A stretch of 64,000 nt of DNA from Promerops cafer (taxonomy: Eukaryota; Chordata; Aves; Passeriformes; Nectariniidae): NCBI GenBank assembly GCA_013398275.1, contig VZSE01000755.1, positions 360,271 to 424,270 of the forward strand, written 5' to 3'. Under the pieces are notes generated by a model. The model did no database searches. It saw only the letters and a program-made list of their open reading frames with translations, and was not told where the DNA came from. Shown one piece after another: positions 1 through 13,355 of this stretch (positions are counted from its first letter, which is position 1; each line of letters opens with the position of its first letter). The translations under genes were made by a program, and so were the position numbers.

Positions 1-3000
1 AACCCTAAATTGACATTTTACTTTACTTCTTTCTCTGTCTTTTAAAATGCTAATACTTAAGGAAGTGGACAGGACATGACATATTTTATCACTGCCACAC
101 ATTTCAGCACCAGCAGTGTAAACTCTTTGTGTCTTGCTTTTTGCCCTTATTATATCAAACATAAGCAGATTTTCTCTGAGTTCACTGGCAGGGAACATCT
201 CCTTAGAGCAGCACATCCCCTCATTATCCAGCCCTATCAGCTGTTCTCCAGCTCACCAGGAGACCATTTCCTCTCTGCTTTACAACCTCTTTTATGATCC
301 TTGATGGCCTAAGTTTGGGGTTTTTCAGTTTATTTGCTTGCTTGATTCCCTTGTGCCACTTTACAACATGTCCTCAGCCAGCCTTCCTTAATGACATGAA
401 ACCAGGCAAGAAGGCAGAGAATGTGTTTTTCTTTTTGTTTTGAAAAGGCAGGAGATAACTCATGAACCGAGGTCAAGCCAACAAGAGAAACAGAGAATTG
501 CATCAGCTGGAGGAAGAATTGCCAGGAGGGTCCCAGGATCCCAACGCCCATCCCTGTTTGCCTAAGCCAGGGCAAAGCTCTTCTCCTTCTGCACCTACTG
601 CCCCCACCCTGGGGTTTTTGCTCCTCCTCTCTGGAGAAATGAGCAGTATTTCTGTGTTTTTCAAGCTTTCCTGAGGCTACTCATCTGCTTTTTGTCTATT
701 ACTGGGGTGCAATCCCATTTCTGCTTCCTCATCTCCCACATGGCCCTGAAGCCACATGGCATCATGTGAAGGAAAAGCTTTTAAGTTTTTGTTTAAGGCT
801 TCTTCTATCCAAGGATGTTCTTGTGCAGCTGGAGTGAAACAGGGCATTATTTGCTTTGCCAGCCAGGCTGTGTGTGTGTTTTGGGATGTGTGTTTACAGC
901 TCTGGGACAGATGAAATGGTGGCTGTCACTTTGCCCTTCAAACCAATGCTCCACCTTTAACATGGTGCCTTCACAAGTCTGGCCCCAAAAATGCTCCTTT
1001 TTTACAGTGAGTCACTCCAACACCAGTTCAGCTGGGAAGCAGAGCAGGGACTGCCAGCTTCAGAGTTGTCAGCAGAACCTGGAAATGAGGTTGTGAAATC
1101 CGTGGGCTCTCAGCTTTCCTGAACTGGAGATGAGGAAGAGGACCCACCTGCCAGCACAAAGGAGCTTCTGCATTTCCATTTCCTCCCTTTGCAGAACACG
1201 AGTGGGCACAAGGTGCAAGAGGGGTCACTGACCTCCTCCAGGCAACACTGCTGAGCCCAGGAAGGGCAGGGCAGCCCACAGCTGATGCTCACACACTGAT
1301 AATGTATTCTTATCATTCTAGATGAAGTAGACACCAGGGGAGCAACTCTGGACCGTGCAGGGGTCGGCAGAGAATGACCAGGTTTGGGTGCTGGTCATTT
1401 TTAGGAAGGGATTCTCCTAAGCCACATGCTGGTTCCAAACACCACCCCAGAGCTGGGAGTGACATTCCTTCAGTGTGAACTCAGCAATGCTATTTGGCCA
1501 GAAATTATTACAATTCAAAACAGCCAGAGGTACCCCAATAACCCAGGGGATAAATCCATACTGCAGAATACCCAAGAGAAGCAGAGCAGCGGCAGTCACC
1601 GTGCATGAAAAAGATAAAATCAATTCATGATGAAAGGACAGAGCTACTCCTGTTTGGCCTAAAGAAAGCAGCTCTATTCCACATGAAACAAATCCAGAAT
1701 AAAGATTCTGTGGGCACGGTGAATATTTGTGATTTCTCTTAATAGGTATATACAAAATACTGCTTTCAAAAGGAAGGATCCCACTGCAGTTGTGGACGCA
1801 TATTTCCCCTCTCTTTAATAAGATTATGCAGCAGCTATTGATTCTTGACTAAAGCCTAAAGTACAATTAGTGTATTTGTAAAAATGTACTTTTTATTCAC
1901 AGGGGACTTCTGTAGCTCCAAGTACCTCACTCAAACTAATCAACATTATTGCTGCGGCCCAGCCAAACCCTCTGGCACCAGCAAAGGGCAGCAGCAAACA
2001 AAACCCTGAGGAGCCCCTCACTTGGGCAGTGAAGTCTGAACTGTCCTTCTCTGTTTTGTACCAGGTTAATGAGAAGTCTGTGTTAAATGCCTCATTTTCA
2101 GAAAGCTGGTTCTGGACTGCTGCAGTTCAGCAGGTGAAATCCCAGCTGTGGTTCCTGGGCTGGGCTCAGCACAGTGGAACAGGGAGCTCTGCCTGCCACA
2201 CAGCTCCCAGGCTCACAGGTGAAGCCTTAGCAGGGAGACATTCCTTCTTAAAAGCAGGTACTGACTGTTGAATAAGGCAAAGATTTTTATTTTGCCTGCT
2301 TTGCTCTTCACTTGGGGTTTTAGAAATATGTGATGCACAGCTGGAGAGACGTATGATGGGATAGAGAGCAATATTAAAGAAAACCATGTATTTTTCTACC
2401 CAAAAGCAAACATGGTGCTCAGTGGATTATATTCCTCTCATTTCTTTAAGATAAGAACAGTGTTCAAAGGAAAATCTCCTTCTCTTCTGAGCTATTCAGT
2501 CATTTTGAATATGATTACATCCTAAATATCACAGTATTTGCAAAGGATTGGGATCACAGTGATAGGTGGGTAAGGTGCTTTCCTTGCCAACTTTCTATTT
2601 GCTTCTGTATTTCGTGCTCAATACCCTCGGTACAAATAGCTCTATCTCAAGTACAAATGTTGTGATAAAATAATGGCTTTTGGGCCTTTCACAGAGCATG
2701 ACAAATGCTGGATCCCTGAGCAGCAGCACCAACTGATTCCTGCTGCAGCATCTCCCAGCTGCCCTATGGAACAGCAGCTCCAGCCAGGCTCTGCTGCAAG
2801 GAAAACATTGCCCACTTTGCACTGAAAAGAACCCCAGCAGTTTCCTTGCCCATCTCTCCGGGTAGCTGCCTAATGGGTGCTTTTAGAGCACTTATAGCTG
2901 CAGGTAGTCACTAACCTGCAGACTTCTTTTATAGCTGGCACCCCAAAAATGGTGCTTAGAGCCTGAAGCCCAGGTACTGCTGCCAGGGCACAGTCACTTC

Positions 3001-6000
3001 AGAGCACGGCAGTCCTGCTAAACCATTATCAAAATATACATGAAAGGCAACATTTCCTGTAAACATCTGGATTCCAGAGGCCAAATGGTGCTTTCATCAT
3101 TTTCTGTAAGACCTTCCAAAAATACCACCTCGACAGATGCATCACTTTAGATGTCACCACATCCTTTTAATCAGTGTGGAGTCAATATTCTGTATTATAT
3201 GAATAACTAATTAGTTTCACAACTTATTTCCACAGATGTCATTGCAAAATCTATCTGAGGAATGTCATCTGCACTTGAGAGAAGGACAAGCATTGTAATT
3301 AAGTATTAAGCCATTTCACCAATGTGAGTCTGCCGTGGAGTGTGAAATGGCTATAATTCACATTTTTAAGACCTCGCATTTATTAGCATCTATTTTCTAC
3401 TCAAGGTTAGCGGTGTGCTGCACAGAGAGTTAAAAAAAAAGCCAAACAAGCTCACTTTTTTGTTATTCAGATGGATACATGTGCACATTTGACTGTACAG
3501 ATTGGTCACATGGATGGGGCTTCTCTCAAGTCCCAGAGGATTTCTGGCTCACACACCTCTGCGAGCAGCACTCGAAGGTCAGATGGATGCTCTGATTATG
3601 GAGCAAGTGACATTGTGCAGTTGAAAGCTAATGACAAACCTGGGCACAAGGCAGCTAGGCAGGATACAGATCTTGTATACAGCAAAGGTATTCAATCTGA
3701 GGTGACAGCCAGGACTGACGATTCATATCTCCCAGGATAAGACTTTGTTTGCATTAGGAAACCCCTACAGAATAAATGCAGAGAGAGAATCATGAACCCA
3801 GCTGTTGGGGTTTACTCAGGGCCCAGGAAAAGTTAAACTGGTCTCTGTCTAGAGCCATTGCTCCAGTTGCAATTGTGCTGATTAATTACGTGCAGAAGAA
3901 GATGAATCCTGAGTACCTTCCCACAGCTTTTGGTGGTGCATCAACCAGCAAACAAGAGGGGTATTTCCACTGCTCTCTATCCCATAGGCAATGCTGTTTG
4001 GCAGCAAATTCCTTTAGAAATCTGCCCCTTCCTTCCCTATTCCCACTCCTGCTCTCACTTGAAGGGCCACGTAGCTCTGATGGAATGTGCTGGCTCCTGC
4101 AGCCACACGTGCCAGCAGCACAGGGGCAGGGGGCCCAGCACACACTGCAGGCTGCTTCACCACCAATTCCAGCTGCTTCGCCTTTTTTCCTGAATTTTTT
4201 ACTTCAACAATACACTGAGCCCAAAACACCTTCCTGCCAAACCTGCCTTCACCATCCATCAGTCCTCTGTGAAGAGGATCTGCCTGTGGACAGATGCCAT
4301 CAGCAGCACTGGGAACAGGGCAGAGCCTCGATTTACCCAGCTGGGATAAATCAGCACAGCCCCACTAACACCTCTGCATTTCCCAGGAGTGTGCCTCCTG
4401 AGCAGCTCATCCAGATGGAGGCTTCACCCACTGAAAACAGGGAAGGAAAGGACACCAAGAGCTAAATCCTCCCTTCCTGGTGCTGGGTGTGAAAGAGAGG
4501 AAGGCCATTAAGAGAAGGTTTGCTGGGGTATGGAAAAAGAACAACAACCCCCCTCTCCTCTTTTTGCAAGAGAAATACTGTAGCAGATGGAAAGCCCCAG
4601 CAATCAACTGCTGCCTTAACTCCAACCCTTATATCCAGTGGTATAAATATACCTTAATGCACACAAGAAGCTGTGGAAAGGCTGCCTTTGGTTTGGGAGG
4701 GCTGTGGCTTGTCTCTTTATTTCTAAGAGACAAACAGGCAGCAGATTTGAAGGGATATCAACAGGACAAAATACTAAAGCAAAGCGGCTGCAAAATCATT
4801 GTGAATTCTGCTCTGGGAAAATCTCTCCAACAGCAAGAGTTTCAGGAAGCCTCAGCTGCCACGGGAAAATTGTTAGATCAGATGTGGTGTCCTCAATCAG
4901 AAAATGAGGTGATGAGGATCTCTGTCATTCGAAAGCAACTCACCAAAGGCCACTGAAATTAGCCTGACGTTTAGAAACCAGGAACCTGGTGTCTCCTTTT
5001 AGCTGAGTATGAATAGGTTTGTGTTGGCTTTAGTGGAGTTGTATACACTCAACCTGTCTGAAAGTAACTGAAAATAGTTACACTTGTTACAGTGTGGAAG
5101 GTAAAGCTCCTCCCAAGGAAGATCTGTTGTCTTTTAAGCTGCTAGGACTACCAAAATTATTGGGATTACACTGGTATAACAGAGAAATAAATTGCATCCC
5201 TGCTGGTAAAACAATCAGAAAATAACACCAGCACTGTACAAGGGTACAGTGGTCATCTCCCCCTTGCTGACACCTCACAGGAATCCACAAGTGTTCACTG
5301 TGAACTAAACAGTGCTTCAGTATCATATATTACACTTTATAAATGACTTTCATTTCTCACCAATTACCTCCTCTTTTATACCATTCATTTTTCGCATTTC
5401 CTCTAATTTTTCTCCTCTTAGTCATTATTAATGCAATTGGTTTTAGACAGAAATATTATTTATGTTCCTATTTATCTATGGTGCCTTGTGAAACACAGCT
5501 GAGAGAAACCTTAACTCAGTAAGAATTCCTGTTTTTCAAAATGAGTATTGTTACGTTAGCTCAGCACAGTATTTAAATTGTTTTTTGTTACAATAGGTCT
5601 CACTTGGACTATTTGGATAGTTCAGTACTCTACGTGGTAAGGTAGGATTGCACTAATAAAATCAAGCAGCAAGCACATTTCATCTGCCATTTCGTGCTTT
5701 CAGTGCTTCATAATTAACTTTAGCCAAAAATTACCCCTTTAAGCCCGAGGGATTAATTCCCCCTTAACTATATTTGTGCATTATAGAAAAAAACAGTCCT
5801 CCCTTGGCTTCCTGGCCTTGGATGAGCGATTTACTGCATTTTCAACCTGCAATATATGTGGATGAATTCCAGGTGAATTCCTGCCTCTCATGGAGTGAAT
5901 TTCATGCTGTCTGACTTTTTTTTATTTAACTCTGGGAACAGAAATACCCTAAAGCAGGTTTCCAAGCTGCAGCACGACCTCGACATTGGTACTTAAGGCA

Positions 6001-9000
6001 GCTCTGCTCCAACCCCACCCTGCCTCCAGCTTCCAGCACTTGGCACTTTAACAGCATCCTCCTGATACTTTTATCTCATGTTTCATCACCCACCTTTTAA
6101 TCCCCTCCCCTCAAACTATTTCCTTCTTCTTTATTCACTGGCTAGTCCAGCCTTTATCCCTCACCTCTGAAGAGTGCTGATCTGGTGTTTGATGGACAAT
6201 TTCTGCTAGCATCTCTGGCATGTATTTGCTTTTTGGAAGAAAGTAAATAGAAAAAGGCAGGTGATTCCTGCCAATGTCAAGGACAGGTTCTCGAGGCAGG
6301 CTCTTGACAAGTTACTTGGGTGCTACTCAAATAATCCAGTGAGAAAAGGTCATACTGAATTCAACTTTTATACATAAGCAATCACATTACCATATGTCAA
6401 AGGCAGCAACCTGCTTTAAAAAGCGTCAATGCAGATGAGTAGAAATATTTCAATGTCCAAACAGATCTCACAAGCCCTCCCCCTAAACTATTTTGGGACG
6501 ATACCAGATGGCAATGCTAAACATCCCAAGTATTTGAAAATAATTTGGATTTGTTTGCTTTCCTTTTCACAGCTTTTGACCAGCTCTAAACCTTTTGGGT
6601 TTAGAACTCAACGAACAACAACAAATACATTCAGGAGTCTACAATTACTTAAAATACATAAAAACATGAAAAAGTTCACAGAAGTAAATACAATAATTTG
6701 TCAACCATTTCTAGTTTTTAGGTCACTATTAAAGAATATTCTAGAGCGCAGGTAGGAAACATGTGCTGCTAATTACACCCTGCATTAAACAAGACATTAA
6801 TGAGCTCTGGCCTTCCTACCACAGTGGACACTGATCAGGAATGTTTTGGGACACGTGAGTCTGTCTGCAGCAAAGCCCAGAGATGCCTCAAACAAGCACA
6901 AAACCAATTCTTGGAGCCTTGAGATGGGCTTAGCATGTTAGGGAAAGGCTGTGCACATGTTCCCACTGGGATTCTCTCCTTCTAAACCACTGCAGAAGTG
7001 TTTTAGAAAGGACACTGAGCAAAGAGGATCACCAGGATGATGAGCACCTTAAAGAGCAGCTGATTTACCAATATAGCTGAATTATGAAGGCCATTCATCA
7101 GCCAAATGGACAGAAAGTCTGTTGAGGACAAGTGTCCTGTCAGCTGGAGTGTGTCAGTAGTGACTGAAGGCCTTGGGCAGAAGGGAGGAAAAGCAGAGAT
7201 GAGGGGCACGTCCTGCCTGTCCTGCCAGGGAATCAGTCTGTCTGTCCAGGAGAGGAGGAAGGCAAGGAGGACATCCTGGTGTCCTGACTCCCAGGTGTGA
7301 CAGGAGCAGCTGGCCTCCTCTCTTTGTGGAGGCTGCCACCTCGTTTTGAAATCTAACAAAAGAACAGGAGTGGGCACTGACAAGAGCAAAGGGAGAAATC
7401 CCCAAGGGATCAGAATCCTTGGTTTAGGATAAAGATGGAGGCTGGTGGTGCCTGGGGGCACTTGCAGCAGCTGAATGTGCACTTTCCACCTGAGAACTTC
7501 AGCCTAAGCAGGAAAGAAAGCACCATTTATTGCAAAAAAAGGTCTTTTAGAGGCAAGCCAGCTACTGAGTGTGTGATTTCACTGCTGCTTTCCCAGCGAT
7601 GTGTGGCAGCTCGGGGCCCATCTCATCCAGCCCCATTTCACTGCAGCATCTTTGTAAACAGGCACAAGGACACCTTATGCACACACTCTGCTAACAGAAT
7701 AGGAAGGAACCAAAAAATCTCCCCTCAGAGTAAGATTATTTTCACTATTAACTCTGTACTGCCCCCAAAAGGCACCGTTTTACCTAAGAAGCAGCCAGTG
7801 ATCCAACGTGTAGAGAGAGATGGATGGATCTTGGTTTGGGGAGCAGCAGAGCATTTGCTCTTGGAAAACCTTGCTTTCCCTACACACTTCCACCACTGGC
7901 TCTTTTCTCCTCAGGATGCTGTAAAAACATTTATTTTTGCCAAGATAAGCTTGTCAGAAGCACACAGAATATCTTAGGAATTTGTGGGACTTTTTTTCCC
8001 TGGCTAAATTCTTTTCAATAATTTTCCTTAAAAAAAAAATTACAAAAAGCCCAACAGATTTTAAAGCTTTTTTTTACCCAGTCCACTAATTCGAAAGAAA
8101 ATCAGTTACCTAAGAGCTCTCCAGATAAAACAAGTGAAATAACAACATGAATTTAAAGCAGATCAAATATACTGAATCAATCCCTTGCATGGATACTGCC
8201 ATTAATTCATTTCAATTTCATTTAGCTTAATTCACTTTGGAACAGAAGCATAGTCAATCAGGTTAAGACCCTTTTAATTCACATTTTTCCCCTCCAATAC
8301 GACATCCTACACTTACTTGGATTTTTTCCCCCCTCCCATTTTAAAAAAGTCTTAAATAATCACAAACTTGGACCTAAATCTTCCATCTCTCTTGCACTAC
8401 TCAAGACCTGGTTTTGTAAATTTTGGAGGTGCTATTGGATATTTTAACCATGATCTTGCCTTTTATTTTTTTTTAAATGAAAATGTCAGTAAACACGGGC
8501 TGTGCCAGAAAGCCTTTGTCACCTGGAGGTCACCTAGAAATCCATTTGCTGATGCCTTTGTTTGCTTGGCTTTTCCAGGGAAATGGAAAGTGCCCCACCA
8601 CTCCCTGCCTCACGTCTCCTCTTGCCCCCACCAGCCCCTGGAGCTGCCCTGCCAGCTGCATGTTACAGTGAGTAAAGACCCCATTTCCTCTTTTTTTCAA
8701 GGAAGCAGACCCAAACTGGGGAAACCACGAGGCAGGGTTAAAGTCACTGCCTGGAGGAAGAGAACAAACATTCATAACAAACCCAATCACGCCTCCCCTG
8801 CTCTTGCTGTCTGACAGATGATCCCCAGAGTGGGAAACTGGAACAATTAGAGGGTTTCCTGGGGGAAACTGAAGGGTAGGGACAGACCCAAGGGAAGGCA
8901 GATGGGATATTCTTCATCTTCCCTGGTGACCTAGCTGGGCCATAACTACCCCTGGTATCAGAGCAGGGAATCATGAGAGGTGATCTCTCTCAGCCCCCTG

Positions 9001-9878
9001 CATCTGCAGTAAATCTGCTGTGCTCGTGCTCAACTTCAGCTGGCTCAAGATTGCTCCATCCCCAGCATTTTCCAGCAAAGGAGAGTTGGCAACCCAAGAT
9101 TTAAGGACAAAATGTCCTTCTGCTTTTTTTTTTTTAAAATATTTTTCTCTCTCTCTTTTTCTAAGGAGGGATAATTTGAGTACTGAGGCAAACCCCTACA
9201 GCACTCTTGATCAGAAGATATCAGGAGATTCAGTCAATAATTTATTAGGCCATATGATTAGTATCTTTCCAGAGACTAGTCATTCAAGTTAACCTGTAGT
9301 GCCACACTTTTTAAAAAAAAAATATTTTTAGAAATAAAATAAATATAACGCCTGGCCTTAGCTTGAGGGCAGAGCTGGCTCCCAGGAGCTGTGCTGTTTA
9401 TTCCCCCCTGGCACAATGCTGTCAGCAAGAGGCACCTCTGCAGGTGTCAGCAGTTGCACACATGCACAGCTATGCCCTGTGTAGCTCAGGGAGGGTTTGC
9501 AGTTCTGCAAGACAGGTAACACTGGAGAGCATTATCCTTTTGCCTGCTGCTGCTCCCTGTGATCCAGCACAGCCTTCAGTACCTCCCTGCACCACCAGGA
9601 AAAGATTACTCTAATTTTTTTTTCCAAATGCTGAGCCCAGGGGATGCAGAGCACGTTACAGAGCAGAAACGCTGCTCTCATGACCTGTGATTGCCTTTAG
9701 TTTGGTCAGATCACACGTAAATATGGCAGGTCCCTTCCCTTCCATGGCATCCTCTCTTGTGATGCCTTGCAAAGACAATCCCCAAGCTCTTATGCAAAAG
9801 CAGAAATGATGCCCAGCAGTAAGCACAACTCCAAAAAGGCTCCACTGAGTTACCATTAAACCATATTCCAAAGTTTAC
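1..9878 (-). other. SGCD: SGCD intron 7 (partial, 5' part)
   Basis: This is the intron that follows exon 7, cut off by the left end of the window. I looked on the minus strand for the expected next exon (LESPTRSL, MEAPKGVE, EATCRTEL type residues) and did not find it. I also see no CR1 3' end, long microsatellite or second gene here. Two things stand out: a low-stop region around 3.8-5.0 kb with the longest open frame of the window, and a TAAT-rich block near 3.1-3.4 kb. The rest looks like ordinary unique intron sequence. Confidence 0.85.
3130..3420. promoter_or_regulatory. TAAT-containing unique block; candidate conserved non-coding element
   Basis: About 290 bp include TTTTAATCAG, AATAACTAATTAGTTTC and TTGTAATTAAGTATTAAG cores in complex, repeat-free sequence in intron 7. 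The texture resembles conserved non-coding sequence. No comparison could be made. Confidence 0.28.
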
Positions 9879-9951
9879 CTTAGTTCCTTGAAGGGGTCTG
9901 CCCTGACATTGGGAGTTTCTATAGATTTAGGGAACACTGTGCCTTCTGCTC
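9879..9951 (-). CDS. SGCD: SGCD exon 7: conserved FPKSIETP / RADPFKEL segment
   Basis: The 73-bp exon completes the split Gly and encodes AEGTVFPKSIETPNVR and ADPFKEL, plus the first two bases (AG) of an Arg or Ser codon. It starts in phase 1, matching the end of exon 6, and ends in phase 2. The acceptor has a long T-rich tract (CTGTTTTGTTTTGTGATTTCAG), and the donor is CTAAG followed by GTAAAC, a weaker match than GTAAGT. The protein is identical to human delta-sarcoglycan as I remember it, with no substitutions in 23 full codons. The segment with ETP, RADP and the following LESPTRSL motif is shared by gamma-, delta- and zeta-sarcoglycan, so this exon alone is less diagnostic, but KSIETPNVRADPFKEL fits delta best. 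It is too short to appear as a convincing open frame by itself and was found by its residues and splice sites. The next exon should begin with the base that completes Arg and then LESPTR; it is not in the 9.9 kb to the left. Confidence 0.95.
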
Positions 9952-11139
9952 CTGAAATCACAAAACAAAACAGAAGACAAATTGTAAACATTATAAGCTG
10001 TTATCAGGGGAGTGATTGTCAAATCATACCTAGGTGCAATTTAACCCATTGCCTGACCCCATGTCTTTCTTGCACACTCCTGTCCTCAGAAAAGGCAGAC
10101 CTTGTTCATCTGCAATGGGTTGCCTTGATTGCAAATGTGGGATTTGCCTGTAAACTGCACTTCTGGCTGGAAAAGTAGGTGCTTGCACCCCAACTTGAGG
10201 AGAGTCTGCTGACCCAACTGATGCAGGGAGCTTGGAAAAGACACCCTTAGCTAACCAGGCATCTAATCCAGCTACATCCCTCATTAAAGAACCTGGATGC
10301 ATGTCACAACATTATTTCTTTCGCTGGGCTCTCAGAGATACTCAAGGGAGAAAAGCAAATTTTCACTTGATCCCTGCAAATACCTCTCCAGTCAGGCTGT
10401 GCTCCTGCCTGGGGGAAAGGAGGGAGGTGCACCCTCATGCAGGGCAGCACAAGCAGACTCTGCTCCAGCCCCAGCCTGGCCACCAGTTCAATGTGTGACC
10501 CAGAAATTATTTAACTTCTGCTCATTCCCTCTTCTCTCAGAGACGATGGGGAAGCTGCACTGCCCCATTTGCTGACTGGCTTTAGAGCTGTGAACTGCTG
10601 GGTACTACAAAAAGCTTGTCTAAGTTCCAGAGCACTGCAATCCTCTTCATGGCCACCTGTATAGCCCAGCTGGGCCATTCCACCCAGCCATCCCTGAACT
10701 GGGTCCATATTTTGTGATCATGCCCTGCTCTCTCCTCTCTAGAAAGATGTGCTCTCCTCATATCACTGCTGCAAGCCAAAGCCCTGCCACCCTCTGGCAA
10801 CCCTTTCCACTAACTGTTCTCATTTCAAGTGTGCATCTCATCTGAAATGGTCTCACTTCATCTTTCAGCCACTGAATCTTCTCGAGTCCTTCGTGTGCCA
10901 ACCAGCCTTGCATGAGGAGACTTTAGTTAGACACCGATGGTGACCCGACCCCCCCAGCCTGCTCTGATTCTCTGAGAAGTTCTGGGATTTCTGAATCAAT
11001 CACTGTGAAGCAAATCCTCTGGACTTCTCACTGTTTTTTTTTCTGAACCTGTTCTACTTTTAAAATGCTCTGTTGGAGCACAGGAGTCCCCAGGTGCTGT
11101 CACCGACACACTCTGCTGCAGAACATCACGTTCCTGCTC

Positions 11140-11380
11140 CCACTGAAACTTCCAATTAAAACACAGCTGAGAGTGGCACTAACTGCCTCACACACCGAGT
11201 GCACTATAAATTAATGTTCCTGTTCTCCAATATATAGCTGCCAAGCCAATGAGCAAGTATGACCCATATTCTTAAATTCAAACCTGTGGTCTTGCCTTCA
11301 GACGCACTGTGAACAATTAGTCACTCATTACCTGCAGTCATCACAGCAATTTCAATGTCAGCATGCAGAAAGTGCTGGTG
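11140..11380. promoter_or_regulatory. Unique low-repeat block; candidate conserved non-coding element
   Basis: About 240 bp contain CCAATTAAAACACAG, CACTATAAATTAATG, CCAATGAGCAAGTATG and GAACAATTAGTCACTC, with CCAAT and homeodomain-like cores close together. The evidence is compositional only. Confidence 0.22.
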
Positions 11381-12815
11381 GCATTTTTTTTTAAATTTCT
11401 TTCGATTTTAGTCTGATAAAGTTATTGGTGCAAACTACAGCTCCTGATGAAAACTTTTACATGTACAGTTTGAGAGCACTCCTAACACAGGCTATTGTGA
11501 CTGTTCCCTGTGTGCAGTTTGAAAGTCATCATTACAGAATAACAGATGTTCTGAGATGCTCCAAAACATGTCAAGACAACATCCTGCTGTAACTGCTGCC
11601 ATAAGTGAGAAACACCTATGGCTTCAGTACAGCTACACTTTCTTTGCACTGAAATAAATTAACTAAGCTGTCCCACTGCGTTAGAGAAAAAAAAAATCAG
11701 AGTGAAAATAAGCACTCTAGCATTTATAAAAAAACTCCCCAACTCTTTTTAACCCAAAGAAAAACAAAGTAAACTCAAAGATGGTAAAAGCAGCCTAAAG
11801 TTTGAAGCTTTATACTTGGGGATTTGAAACTGATCCTATGGCACAATACAGATATTTAGCTTTTAACTTTACTAAAGCTTTCATTGTTACAAGTTGTCAT
11901 AAGCAGCTGTAACTTGCCAACCATGAAGGTTGTTACTATCAGATCTGTCCTCTCTCAACAGTTTCCAAATGATTTAAATCTCTGCTTTATCCAACACAAT
12001 TGCCTTGGCTCTTGGCTTTGCAATGAAATGTAGCAAAACATCCAGCCTGCACTCATCTGCATAATAGAGCAGTGATTTTTGAGGGAAGGAAGATGAGGAG
12101 GTGCAGCTGGAGAGATGCACACAGATTTTCTTGTACCCTTTCCACCCACATGGCTTAAATGGTGACTTTATGCTGGGCACTTTAATTAATTTTTAGATAC
12201 CTTAAGTTGGATACTCAAGTCACGCAAAGCTCAAAATAACTACCTGCCTGTAACCAGCAGTGCTTGCAGAATAAGGAGAAACTGTAACTTATTTCTAAAC
12301 TTGGGGTTTCCCAGGCTTTCATTATTTAGTTTAAATGCAGGAAGCAACTTTGGAAACAAGGTCAATGAAAACCTCAACACAGCCATTTCAAGAAGGTTGA
12401 AAATAAAGAGCTGGGTATTCGTTTCCTCCATTTTCTTGTTTTCCCTTCCCTACACAGTTCTCAAATCCTCTTTCCCCATCTCCCTTCTTGCCAGATCTAT
12501 TAAAAACTCCCTCATGCACTGGGAACAGGAGTGAGATTTCCAAAGCCTTCTGTTTGTCTCCTTTGATCCGAACTAGAAGTGAATGCTACCTGCCTTGATA
12601 AGGCTTTCTGCCTTGACTGTATAATTCCTTAATATTCTTCTTTAATAACACAGAATCTCCCAAAGGGCCACCTGTCCCTGTCACTGAGCAGGACATCAGC
12701 CACGAGGGGATGCTGAGGGACCAGGACTGAGACATCCCTCCCTTGGCTCTGGCTGTCAGCAGCTGAGGGTCTCCTTGAGTTATCAGAGACACTGATAAAC
12801 TTTCCTCACTTCACC

Positions 12816-12914
12816 TCATCCTCATCCTCATCCTCATCCTCATCCTCATCCTCATCCTCATCCTCATCCTCATCCTCATCCTCATCCTCATCCGCATCCT
12901 CATCCTCATCCTCA
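12816..12914. repeat. CTCATC hexanucleotide array (about 16.5 units)
   Basis: This is a near-perfect tandem array of CTCATC, with one T-to-G variant unit (CCGCATCC) at about 12894. It is strongly strand-asymmetric: pyrimidine-rich on plus and GATGAG on minus. Read on the minus strand it yields a run of alternating Asp and Glu, which is a translation artefact of the repeat and not a protein. Confidence 0.97.
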
Positions 12915-13292
12915 GTGTCCCCCTTTCTGTAGCAGGGGGCTGATGGATGAATTAAACACTCTGGAGAAGTTCTCCCTTTGGTTTCACCCAGCTGCCTGAT
13001 GATTTCAGTAAAGAGCCATCTTTTTCTTTCTGTGCTATTGGGAATTTTCTGGACCTCAAACATGCCCCCTCCCTCCAGCCCCCTCTATTCTGTGCTGGAG
13101 AGTCTCAATCTCTGCCTGGGGGATCAGCAGCTCCCGAGGGGAAACTGCCTTGGACTAGTTCAGCTCCACTGGACATTTGTGTCAAAGTTTGGCTTTTGGC
13201 CACCGTGGAGGTCCCCAGCCAGGCTTTGACAGCATCAGTGTTGGATGGTGTTGAAAGTGAAGGCTGGAGGAAGTGACCTCATTTAGTGGTTT

Positions 13293-13355
13293 TAGAATCA
13301 CAGAATCACTTATGTTGGAAAGGGCTCTGAAGATCATGGAATCCAACTGTGACTC
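13293..13355 (-). mobile_element. CR1-like terminal fragment, degraded
   Basis: The stretch TAGAATCACAGAATCACTTA, then TGTTGGAAAGGGCTCTGAAGATCATGGAATCCAACTGTG, matches the CR1 terminal region of the type with the AGAATCAYAGAATCA end repeat. The match is short and diverged. Confidence 0.7.

Noticed and set aside
7003..7977. Overlapping open frames on both strands around 7.0-8.0 kb (159 and 180 codons)
   Set aside because: No domain or splice pattern is visible, and similar openness on both strands indicates few stop codons by chance.
1..9878. Search for SGCD exon 8 (LESPTRSL type residues) on the minus strand
   Set aside because: No matching stretch with an acceptor site was found, so no exon is annotated.
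12806..13063. Minus-strand open frame with a long Asp-Glu run, resembling an acidic low-complexity protein
   Set aside because: The acidic run is the direct translation of the CTCATC microsatellite. The flanking residues have no recognisable pattern and there are no exon signals.
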